This document shows, piece after piece, positions 1-7,942 of a stretch of DNA of 64,000 bases. The stretch comes from an uncultured Bacteroidia bacterium (GTDB lineage Bacteria > Bacteroidota > Bacteroidia > Bacteroidales > UBA932). Position 1 is the first letter of the stretch, and each line of letters opens with the position of its first letter. A program made the position numbers and the translations under genes. The notes below the pieces were generated by a model. It saw nothing but the letters and a program-made list of their open reading frames with translations. It was not told the DNA's origin and made no database searches. The stretch spans positions 62,001 through 126,000 of the forward strand of contig CACZKE010000005.1 in the NCBI GenBank assembly GCA_902781705.1, written 5' to 3'.

Positions 1-3000
1 GCGTCGATCTGCATCGTGGCGGCAGGGACCATGTACGGCGGCTTGCGCTCCTTGATGAAGGCGTTCAGCGCCTGTACGTCCACCTTTTCGTCGCTGACGA
101 TGTAGGCAGCGATGAATTTTCCGCCGTTCGGATAATCGAAGGCCTGGACGGTGGCGTCCTTGATGCCCTTGAATTCCCGGATCACCGCTTCCACTTCCTT
201 GAGTTCGATGCGGAAGCCGCGGATCTTCACCTGGCCGTCGCTGCGGCCCACGAACTGGATGTTGCCGTCCGGGAGATAGCGGACCACATCGCCCGTCCGG
301 TAACAGCGGAGGCCGTTCCACTCGATGAAGGTCGCGGCCGTCTTTTCCGGAAGATTCAGGTAGCCGCGGCCCACCTGGGGACCCGATACCAGCAGTTCGC
401 CCACGGCACCGAGCGGGAGGCGGTTCATATCCTTGTCCACGACGAAAAGACGCAGGTTGTCCAGCGGTTTGCCGATGGGAGCGTTCTGCTCGAACTCCTT
501 CATCGGATAGGTGGTCGTGAAGATGGTGCATTCGGTAGGACCGTAGCCGTTGTGGAACTGATAGCCGGTCGGAGGGTTGAGCGGCAGCACCTTCTCTCCG
601 CCCACGGAGAGGTGGCGGAGGGAATGGTTCTCGCAGTTCATGGCGAACTGGCAGCCCACCTGCGTGGTCATGAAGGAGTGCGTAACCCCTTCTTCGTCAA
701 AGTATTTGTTCAAATCCGGGAGGTTCAGGCGGATGTCGTCGCCGACGATGACGACGGCCGCGCCCGTGGTGAGCGCCGGATACATGTCCATCATGCAGGC
801 GTCGAAGCCGAAGGAGGCATAGGCGGCCACCTTGTCACCCGGCTTGAGCCCGTAGTAACGCCGGTACCAGTGACAGAAAGCCACGAGGTTCCGATGCTCC
901 AGTTGGCAGCCCTTGGGCTGGCCGGTGGAGCCGGATGTGTACAGCAGGATGAAGAGGTCCTCCGGCCTGGGGTCGCGCCCCGCAACACCGGGCTCCGGCC
1001 GGACATCGGCCAAGTCCTTCGTCAGCAGCACCGGTCCCTGGTAATCCACCTTTTCCAGCAATTCCTCCTCGGCGATGAGGAGTTTGGCGGAGGCGTCCTG
1101 CATCATGAAGTTCAGGCGCTCGGCGGGGTAACTGGGATCCAGCGGCTGGTAGGCGCAGCCGGACTTGAGTACGCCCAGGGCGGAGAGGACCATCCATTCG
1201 CTGCGGCCGATGAGGATGGACACCACGGTCTCGGGGCCCTCGCCGGCGATCTTCCGGACCTGCGCCGCAATGGCGTCGGTCTTTTCGTCCACCTCCTTGT
1301 ACGTAAGCCGTACGTCATGATACACGACGGCCAGGTTGTCCGGCGTCTCGGCGGCCTGGGCACGGAACAGGGAAACGATGGTCTGCGCGGCGTCATAGTC
1401 CACGTCCGTGACGTTGAAGCCGTCCAGCAGGGCCGTCTGCTTCTTGTCCACCAGGGACAGGCCGCGAAGCGGGGCCTCGGCATCGGCGGCAAAGGTGCTG
1501 ACGGCCTTCACCACGCTCCGGGCGAGACTCTGCATCATGGCCTCGCTGTACTTGCCGTTGTCATATTCGATAGCCACGGAGGGCTTGCCCTCCACCTCGG
1601 TGATATAGAAGGCAATCTTGAACTTGGGAACGTTGAGTTCCATGGTTTCGTCGACCTGGACCGGTTTTCCGCCCACGCGGTACTCGCTGAGGACGCCGAT
1701 CTGGTAGGCGAACATGATGTCGGCCTTGAGGTCGTAGTCGGCGGCGATGCGGGCGAAAGGATAGTTCTCATGGGCGAGGGTCTGTTCGAAGGTTCCCGCG
1801 CTCTCGTGCAGGAACTCCTTCACGCTCTGCGTGCCGATCTTCGAACGGAGCGCCAGGGTGTTCACGAACATGCCCATGGTATTGGAAACCTTCAGGTTGC
1901 TGCGGCCGTTGGAGATGGTGGTGATGCACACGTCGTCGCTGCCCGAGAAACGGGCCAGACTGTAGAAGACGGCGCTCAGCAGGACGGCGGAAGGATTGAC
2001 GCCCTGGGCCTTGGCCAGCTGTTCGGCGTCTTTCCAGACGAGGGGCTCGAACACGCGGCCGTTTTCTCCCTGCGGACGGGGATTGGTCAGGTCCGGCGCA
2101 AGTTCCGTCACGTTCTCCACGTCGGCGAGGCGCTCCCGGAAGAAATCGGCGGAAGCGGCGAAGTCCTCACCCTGCTCGGCCGCTTTCTGTTCGGTGACGA
2201 ACTGCGCGTAACTGCACATTTCGGGCTCGATCTCCTTACCGTCCAGAAGGTCGCAGAGTTCATGGATGAACAGGTCGTAGGAATAGCCGTCGCACACCAG
2301 GTGATGGATGTCGCAGTACAGGTACAGGTCCTTTCCGGTCTTGACGATGGCATAGCGGAAGAGACGCTCCTTCGCGAGGTTGAAGGGACGGACGAAGCCC
2401 TGGCGGAAAGCGAGGGCCTCCTCGTCGGTCATCGTGTACTCCTCCACCTCCACCGGCGCCTCGCGGTCGCCCATGACCTGGACAACGCCCGTTTCGTCGG
2501 TGACGAACTGGACGAAGAGGGCCGGATGGTTCGCCACGGCCTTCTGCACGGCCGCCCGGAGGGTATCGACAGGGATATCCTCGGGAAGATGCAGGCACAT
2601 CGGCGTATTGTACAGCGTGGACGTCGGGTTCTTCATGCAGTCGAAATACACGCCCGTCTGGGAGTAGGACAGCGGAACGGCGGAAGGAACGTCCGTGGCG
2701 GCGGCCGCCTCCTGAGGTGCGCCGGGAGCAGCGGAAACGCCGGCCAGGACGGTCTGCGCGAGGATTTCATTCTCGATTGTCTGGATGCTTCCGCCGCCGG
2801 CGAGGAGTTTGGAATCCAACTGCACGCCGAAGCGCTTGTATATCTGGGTGGCCAGTTTGATCGCCAGGATGGAGGTAAGTCCGGCCATGCGGAGGTCCGT
2901 CGTCAGGCCGAAAGCATCGGTGTTCACGACGGAAGCGACCATTTCCTTGAGTTGCTGTTCCAGGACATTGAGCGGAGCGTTCGATTCTTCCTCCGCCTCG

Positions 3001-5651
3001 ACGCCGGCGCCGATGACCGGCTCGGGCAGGGCGCGGCGGTTCACTTTCTGGTTCTGGTTCAGCGGGATGGCGTCGATCTGCATCGTGGCCGCCGGCACCA
3101 TGTAGGGCGGCTTCCGGTCCATGATGAAGGCGTTCAGGGCCTTGACATCGACCTTCCCGTCGGACACGACATAGGCGGCGATGTATTTGCCGCCGGTGGG
3201 ATACTCGAAGGCCTGCACCGTGGCATCCTTGATGCCCGGGAATTCCCGGATGACCGCCTCCACTTCCTTGAGTTCGATGCGGAAGCCGCGGATCTTCACC
3301 TGGCCGTCTTTCCGGCCCACGAATTCGATGTCCCCGTTCTCGCGGTAGCGGACGACGTCGCCGGTGCGGTACACCCGCTTTCCGTTCCATTCCACAAAGG
3401 CGGCGGCCGTCTTCTCCGGCTGATTCAGATAGCCGACGGCCACCTGCGGTCCGGCGATGATCAGTTCGCCCGAGGCGCCCCAGGGGAGCTGCTTCCCATA
3501 GCGGTTGACGATGAACAGTTCCACGTCGCCATTGGACTTGCCGATGGGGATATTGGGTTCGTTCTTATCGACATAGTGGCTGCACACGTACACGGTCGCT
3601 TCCGTGGGTCCGTAGGCGTTGAGCAGGGCATAGGACGGCGGATCCAGGCTCATGAGCTTCTCTCCGCCCGTTCCCAGCCACTTCAGGCCCGGGATGTCGG
3701 GGAAATTGAGCGCCAGCTGGGTGGCCATCTGGGTAGTCATGAAAACGTGGGTTATCCCTTCCTTCGCCAGATAGTCGTTGAGCCCCGCAAGATCGAAGCG
3801 GATGTCGTCCTGGATGATGTATATGGTCGCGCCGGCCCAGACGCAGCTCCAGAGGTCCATCTGGAAGGCGTCGAAACCGTAACCGGCATAGGTGGCGTAG
3901 CGCGAGCCGGGCTTCAGTTGAATGTTCCGGGTGTTGTAGTCGGCGAAACACCGGAAGTTCTTCTCGCTGAGCATCACGCCCTTGGGCGTCCCCGTGGTGC
4001 CGCTGGTATACAGGATCACGAGGGCGTCGTCGCCGTCATAGGCCGAGGCGTCCTCCTTCATGAAGGAGAGCCGCTCCTCGGGATAACTGCTGTCCAGCGG
4101 AAGGGAAGTCAGGCCCGCCTTGGCGATGGCGATGGGAGCCAGCACCATCTTCTCGTCCCGGGGAACGGCGAAGCCCACCACGCGCTCGCCGCAGCGGACG
4201 GTGTAGGACGGGTCGATGCTGTCGGTGAGCCGGTCCACCTCCGCGAAGGTGAGCCGCTTGTCGCCGGCTACGCAGAAAATGTCGTCCGGGCGCTCGGCCA
4301 CATGCTGGCGGAAGCGTTCCACCAGGGTCGGGAGGGCGTCCGGGGACTGGGGCACGGGATTCAGGCCGTCCAGCCACTGCACTTGCTCCGGCGTGGCATA
4401 TTCCAGTTCCTTCACCGTTTCCGCCGTCATCATCGAATGGAGGACAGCCCCGTAACCCTTAGCCAATTCCTCCATGAACGCATCCGCGTAATCCGCACTG
4501 TCATAGGCGATCTTGAGGGAATAGACGCCGTCGGTCTCGAACAGTTCGGCGCAAAGTTTCCAGCCCGGCGCCGGCTGCCGCAGGTCCTCGTAATGCACGG
4601 GACTCTCCCCGAAGTGCAGGCCGCGCTTGCTGTTCAGGACGGATCCCTGATAGACGAAGGCGACCTGGTTGTTCAGGCCGAGGTCCTTCACGGCGTCCTG
4701 ATAGGCATAGAACTGCAGCTCCTGGGTCTTGTTCATCTGGGCGGAGAGGGCGGAGAACACGTCGCCCAGCGTCTGATCTCCTCCGGCCTGGACGAACACG
4801 GGCAGGGTATGGACCATCATCGTGACGGTGGACAGGGTACGGCGCTCGCCGCGGCCGAAATAGACGGTGCACCAGGAGGCCTTGTCCTCGGCGCTGTAGG
4901 CCGCAAGGAGCAGGCCCCAGGCCGCCTGCATCAGCGTACTTTCACCCACGTCCCATTTGCGCATGATCTCCTGGATATCTTCCTTGGTGATGCTCAGCGG
5001 GAAATGGACATAATTCATCCGGGACGGCGTACCGGCCTGCGTGCTCTGCGGAAGCGGCAGGGAGTCCGTCTCGGCCGCGTCGCAGAAGGTCTTCGCATAC
5101 CAGTCCCGGGCCTCGGCCATCCTGGCCTCGTCAGCGCGCAGGGCTTCTTCCTCCTGGGCGACGGTTCCGCCATCGACCCATTCGCCGGCGGGTTTCTTCC
5201 CGTTGAAACAGCGCTCGATCTCCCGAAGCATCAGCACGAGGGAGAAGCCGTCGCAAAGCACATGGTGGAAATCGACATAGAGCCAGGATTTCCCTTCGGC
5301 TCCCTGATAGACGGCGCAGCGGTACAGCCGCTCCCCGTGGATGTCCATGGCGGCGCCCAGGGCGGGCTCCACCTCGTCCAGCGTACGGACCTTGACCACC
5401 GGTACCGTCTCTTCCTTGGACAGGAAGCCGCCGCTTTCCACCCAGGGCGTACCCTCCTCGTCCACAACGATGCGGGATGCCAGGGAAGGATGGGCACAGA
5501 GGGCATCATAGACGGCGCTCCGCACTTTTTCCAGGTCCAGGTCCGAAGGAAGGTCGAACAGGACCGGGTTCTGATAATTGATCGGGGTGCCGGAAGAGGC
5601 CACGCAGACATAGTAGATGCCTTGCTGGCTTTGGGAGAGGGGAAATCTCAT
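1..5651 (-). CDS. Non-ribosomal peptide synthetase, C-A-T-C-A..., 3' end beyond the window
   Basis: The minus-strand frame is open from ATG 5651 to the left edge (about 1883 codons), so the C-terminus is missing. Domains by residue: condensation 1-430 with HHVLCDG at 129; adenylation about 437-880 with YTSGTTGTPKG near 545; carrier domain with the pantetheine Ser in AGLTS at 927; second condensation about 980-1400 with HHLVCDG at 1116; second adenylation from about 1430 with YTSGSTGQPKG near 1570, cut in its C-terminal subdomain. Hand-aligned specificity residues are D-A-M-F-G-G-A-V-Y-K (first) and D-A-M-F-S-G-G-I-F-K (second); I cannot assign substrates. The N-terminal C domain suggests an acylated first residue or loading from another protein (inference). 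The divergent phosphopantetheinyl transferase is the likely activator. The release domain is outside the window. Confidence 0.93.
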   Translation of the reverse strand, partial: MRFPLSQSQQGIYYVCVASSGTPINYQNPVLFDLPSDLDLEKVRSAVYDALCAHPSLASRIVVDEEGTPWVESGGFLSKEETVPVVKVRTLDEVEPALGAAMDIHGERLYRCAVYQGAEGKSWLYVDFHHVLCDGFSLVLMLREIERCFNGKKPAGEWVDGGTVAQEEEALRADEARMAEARDWYAKTFCDAAETDSLPLPQSTQAGTPSRMNYVHFPLSITKEDIQEIMRKWDVGESTLMQAAWGLLLAAYSAEDKASWCTVYFGRGERRTLSTVTMMVHTLPVFVQAGGDQTLGDVFSALSAQMNKTQELQFYAYQDAVKDLGLNNQVAFVYQGSVLNSKRGLHFGESPVHYEDLRQPAPGWKLCAELFETDGVYSLKIAYDSADYADAFMEELAKGYGAVLHSMMTAETVKELEYATPEQVQWLDGLNPVPQSPDALPTLVERFRQHVAERPDDIFCVAGDKRLTFAEVDRLTDSIDPSYTVRCGERVVGFAVPRDEKMVLAPIAIAKAGLTSLPLDSSYPEERLSFMKEDASAYDGDDALVILYTSGTTGTPKGVMLSEKNFRCFADYNTRNIQLKPGSRYATYAGYGFDAFQMDLWSCVWAGATIYIIQDDIRFDLAGLNDYLAKEGITHVFMTTQMATQLALNFPDIPGLKWLGTGGEKLMSLDPPSYALLNAYGPTEATVYVCSHYVDKNEPNIPIGKSNGDVELFIVNRYGKQLPWGASGELIIAGPQVAVGYLNQPEKTAAAFVEWNGKRVYRTGDVVRYRENGDIEFVGRKDGQVKIRGFRIELKEVEAVIREFPGIKDATVQAFEYPTGGKYIAAYVVSDGKVDVKALNAFIMDRKPPYMVPAATMQIDAIPLNQNQKVNRRALPEPVIGAGVEAEEESNAPLNVLEQQLKEMVASVVNTDAFGLTTDLRMAGLTSILAIKLATQIYKRFGVQLDSKLLAGGGSIQTIENEILAQTVLAGVSAAPGAPQEAAAATDVPSAVPLSYSQTGVYFDCMKNPTSTLYNTPMCLHLPEDIPVDTLRAAVQKAVANHPALFVQFVTDETGVVQVMGDREAPVEVEEYTMTDEEALAFRQGFVRPFNLAKERLFRYAIVKTGKDLYLYCDIHHLVCDGYSYDLFIHELCDLLDGKEIEPEMCSYAQFVTEQKAAEQGEDFAASADFFRERLADVENVTELAPDLTNPRPQGENGRVFEPLVWKDAEQLAKAQGVNPSAVLLSAVFYSLARFSGSDDVCITTISNGRSNLKVSNTMGMFVNTLALRSKIGTQSVKEFLHESAGTFEQTLAHENYPFARIAADYDLKADIMFAYQIGVLSEYRVGGKPVQVDETMELNVPKFKIAFYITEVEGKPSVAIEYDNGKYSEAMMQSLARSVVKAVSTFAADAEAPLRGLSLVDKKQTALLDGFNVTDVDYDAAQTIVSLFRAQAAETPDNLAVVYHDVRLTYKEVDEKTDAIAAQVRKIAGEGPETVVSILIGRSEWMVLSALGVLKSGCAYQPLDPSYPAERLNFMMQDASAKLLIAEEELLEKVDYQGPVLLTKDLADVRPEPGVAGRDPRPEDLFILLYTSGSTGQPKGCQLEHRNLVAFCHWYRRYYGLKPGDKVAAYASFGFDACMMDMYPALTTGAAVVIVGDDIRLNLPDLNKYFDEEGVTHSFMTTQVGCQFAMNCENHSLRHLSVGGEKVLPLNPPTGYQFHNGYGPTECTIFTTTYPMKEFEQNAPIGKPLDNLRLFVVDKDMNRLPLGAVGELLVSGPQVGRGYLNLPEKTAATFIEWNGLRCYRTGDVVRYLPDGNIQFVGRSDGQVKIRGFRIELKEVEAVIREFKGIKDATVQAFDYPNGGKFIAAYIVSDEKVDVQALNAFIKERKPPYMVPAATMQID

Positions 5652-5669
5652 GACTATTTGTGTCTAAAA

Positions 5670-5683
5670 ACTAACGGGTTAGT
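5670..5683. promoter_or_regulatory. Short palindrome upstream of the NRPS start
   Basis: Six-base arms ACTAAC and GTTAGT are separated by GG, 19 bases upstream of the NRPS start codon in the 84-bp divergent gap. It could be an operator. No convincing TAnnTTTG box is visible for the NRPS side. Confidence 0.25.
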
Positions 5684-5723
5684 CGTCGTGGCGATATATT
5701 TCGTAAAAGTAGAGATAAATTTT

Positions 5724-5731
5724 TATTTTTG
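5724..5731 (+). promoter_or_regulatory. -7 box TATTTTTG for the phosphopantetheinyl transferase
   Basis: This is an exact TAnnTTTG match. It ends four bases before the GTG start at 5736, so the transcript is expected to begin at or next to the start codon (leaderless). Confidence 0.55.
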
Positions 5732-5735
5732 CAAT

Positions 5736-6320
5736 GTGATTTATCTGAACGAACACCCCGAAGATCTGAATATCGCTCTGGCGCTCAAACAAGTAGGCCC
5801 GCAGCGCCGTGAGGCCGCACTTCGTTATATGCGCGACATCGACCGAAAACTTTCCCTCGCCGCTTTCCTGCTGCTGATGGAAGGGCTGGAGAAGGAGTAC
5901 GGGATTTCGGAACCGCCGGTACTCGCCTTCGGCCCCCACGGGAAACCTTTCCTCCGGGATTACCCCGGGATCCATTTCAACCTGAGCCACTGCGCCCGGG
6001 CGGTCCTCTGTGTCATCAGCGACGCTCCGGTCGGGTGCGATGTCGAGGCGGTGGTGTCTCCCCTGGACATGGACCTGGTCAACCACTGCTGCAGCCCGGA
6101 GGAACAGGCCGTGATCCTGGCTTCAGCGCGTCCCGAAGTGGCTTTCTACTCGCTCTGGACCCGTAAGGAGGCCTTCCTCAAATGGACTGGAGAAGGGCTC
6201 GCCGACCACCTTCCGGAACTGCTCTCGTCCCCCGAAGCCGCGGCAGCCCGCTTCGAAAGCCAGGTCTCTCCGGACGGATCCTTCGTCCATACTCTTTGCC
6301 GGGGGAATTTAAATGAGTAA
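5736..6320 (+). CDS. Sfp-type 4'-phosphopantetheinyl transferase
   Basis: This enzyme would transfer phosphopantetheine from CoA to the carrier-domain serine of the divergent NRPS. The 194-residue protein carries the family signatures NLSHC near the middle, GCDVEAV (Mg binding) and WTRKEAFLKWTGEGL (catalytic W-x-x-KEA). The open frame extends far upstream, but that part is antisense to the NRPS. I chose GTG 5736 because homology begins there and a -7 box ends four bases before it; ATG 5734 is out of frame and meets a stop at once. The role in carrier activation is a family assignment. Pairing with the NRPS is inferred from position; it may also serve other carrier proteins. Confidence 0.88.
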   Translation: MIYLNEHPEDLNIALALKQVGPQRREAALRYMRDIDRKLSLAAFLLLMEGLEKEYGISEPPVLAFGPHGKPFLRDYPGIHFNLSHCARAVLCVISDAPVGCDVEAVVSPLDMDLVNHCCSPEEQAVILASARPEVAFYSLWTRKEAFLKWTGEGLADHLPELLSSPEAAAARFESQVSPDGSFVHTLCRGNLNE

Positions 6321-6325
6321 CTTTG
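6318..6325 (+). promoter_or_regulatory. -7 box TAACTTTG for hflX, overlapping the upstream stop codon
   Basis: The TAA stop of the phosphopantetheinyl transferase gene is the first three bases of this TAnnTTTG match. It lies 34 bases before the hflX start, giving a leader of about 30 bases. Confidence 0.5.
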
Positions 6326-6359
6326 CAAGATTGGACCAGGTTTAAGATTTAAGGAAAGA

Positions 6360-7544
6360 ATGAGTCAATTCAAGACAGAGAAAGCAGTATTCGTCGGTGT
6401 CGTCCTCGAGAAAGGGGGAGAGCGGAAAGTCCAGGAGTACCTGGATGAACTTCAATTCCTTGCGGAGACGGCCGGCGCCGTCGGCGACAAGATGTTCATG
6501 CAGCGGATGGACCGCCCCGACAAGGCGACGTACATCGGCACGGGCAAACTTCAGGAAATCAAGGAGTACTGCGAGGAGAACGAGATTCAGTACGTCATCT
6601 TCGACGACGAACTCACCGGCACGCAGCAGCGCAACATCGAGAAACTCATCGAGTGCAGCGACGTCATCGACCGCACCAGCCTGATCCTGGAGATCTTCGC
6701 CCAGCGGGCCAAGACTTCCTATGCGAAGATGCAGGTGGAACTGGCTCATTATCAATATATGTTGCCACGGCTCGCCGGCATGTGGACGCACCTGGAACGG
6801 CAGCGGGGCGGCATGGGCACCCGCGGCGGTATGGGCGAAACCCAGATTGAGGTGGACCGCCGGATCGTCAAGCAGCGGATCTCCAAGTTGAAGGAGGACC
6901 TCAAGAAGGTGGACCGCCAGATGGCCACCCAGCGGAGCAACCGCGGCAGCCTCGTGCGCCTGGCGCTTGTGGGTTACACCAACGTGGGCAAGAGCACCCT
7001 GATGAACCTTCTCGCCAAATCCGACGTCTTCGCGGAGAACAAACTTTTCGCCACCCTGGACACGACCGTCCGGAAGGTGGTCATCGAGAACGTCCCCTTC
7101 CTGCTGAGCGACACCGTCGGCTTCATCCGGAAACTGCCCACGCAACTGGTCGAGGCCTTCAAGAGTACCCTGGACGAGGTCCGGGAGGCCGATATCCTCG
7201 TCCATGTGGTGGACATCTCGCACCCCGACTTCGAAGAGCAGATGCAGGTGGTGGAGCAGACGCTCCGCGACATCGGCGCGGCGAACAAGCCCGTCTTCGT
7301 GGTCTTCAACAAGGTCGATGCCTACACCTACGAACCCTACGACGAGTTCTCCCTCACGCCCAAGGAGGCGAAGAACCGCACCCTGGACGAACTCAAGAAC
7401 AGTTGGATCGCGCAGGAGAAGACCCCCTGCATCTTCATCTCCGCCAAGGAGAAGATTGGGATCGACAAATTGAGGAACGACCTGTACAAAATGGTGGCGG
7501 AAATCCACGCAGGCCGGTATCCTTTCAATAATTTTTTATGGTAA
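6360..7544 (+). CDS. hflX: GTPase HflX
   Basis: HflX is a ribosome-associated GTPase that splits stalled ribosomes under stress. The 394-residue protein has the N-terminal HflX domain (1-185, including the glycine-rich GGMGTRGGMGETQIE stretch at 150-164), then a GTPase domain: G1 GYTNVGKST at 204-212, G3 DTVGF at 251-255 and G4 NKVD at 317-320. Length and order match the family. It appears to have its own promoter overlapping the end of the preceding gene and is followed by a clear terminator, so it is probably monocistronic. Nothing is abnormal in the sequence. Confidence 0.96.
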   Translation: MSQFKTEKAVFVGVVLEKGGERKVQEYLDELQFLAETAGAVGDKMFMQRMDRPDKATYIGTGKLQEIKEYCEENEIQYVIFDDELTGTQQRNIEKLIECSDVIDRTSLILEIFAQRAKTSYAKMQVELAHYQYMLPRLAGMWTHLERQRGGMGTRGGMGETQIEVDRRIVKQRISKLKEDLKKVDRQMATQRSNRGSLVRLALVGYTNVGKSTLMNLLAKSDVFAENKLFATLDTTVRKVVIENVPFLLSDTVGFIRKLPTQLVEAFKSTLDEVREADILVHVVDISHPDFEEQMQVVEQTLRDIGAANKPVFVVFNKVDAYTYEPYDEFSLTPKEAKNRTLDELKNSWIAQEKTPCIFISAKEKIGIDKLRNDLYKMVAEIHAGRYPFNNFLW

Positions 7545-7620
7545 GCACCACGTAGCAGTCGTACACCGGCTAATTGATGTATTCCGGTCGAAGAAGAAGT
7601 AACAATTCAAAGGATAATGT

Positions 7621-7651
7621 AAGAAACCGTGGCTTATAACCGCGGTTTCTT
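7621..7651 (+). terminator. Hairpin terminator after hflX
   Basis: Twelve-base arms AAGAAACCGTGG and CCGCGGTTTCTT pair with one G-U wobble around a 7-base loop, 76 bases after the hflX stop. Confidence 0.65.
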
Positions 7652-7942
7652 TCGTTAAATACCATATTCTATTAATAATTAAAAATTTTGTGTTTTACAT
7701 TTTAAACAAGGATATGCTTTTAATTTAAAAGCAATTACATAATGATATCTTAAACATTATCATTTCCGATGTCTGTATTTGATACTTTTTTCAAACTTTG
7801 AATATATTATGTGATTTGCATATTTCGTTTTTGTTTTTAATCTTTGCAGTTACATATGTAGTGTATATTGCTGTTTTTAACGGTGAATTTCCACCTATGA
7901 AAGAAATCAAAACTATTCACAAATAATGTTTAACCAAAGTTT
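7652..7942 (+). promoter_or_regulatory. AT-rich leader and promoter region of the susC operon
   Basis: This stretch of about 290 bases is much more AT-rich than its surroundings and holds no convincing gene. A TAATCTTTG near 7837-7848 resembles a -7 box with one extra base. A nine-codon frame (7897-7926, MKEIKTIHK) ends 16 bases before the susC start. A dedicated sigma/anti-sigma or hybrid sensor gene, often next to such loci, is not present. Confidence 0.4.

Noticed and set aside
552-5735. Very long plus-strand open frame reaching into the phosphopantetheinyl transferase gene
   Set aside because: It is the antisense of the NRPS; only the last part, from GTG 5736, shows protein homology.
7545-7620. 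Possible tRNA or small RNA after hflX
   Set aside because: No cloverleaf can be formed by eye; only the terminator hairpin is convincing.
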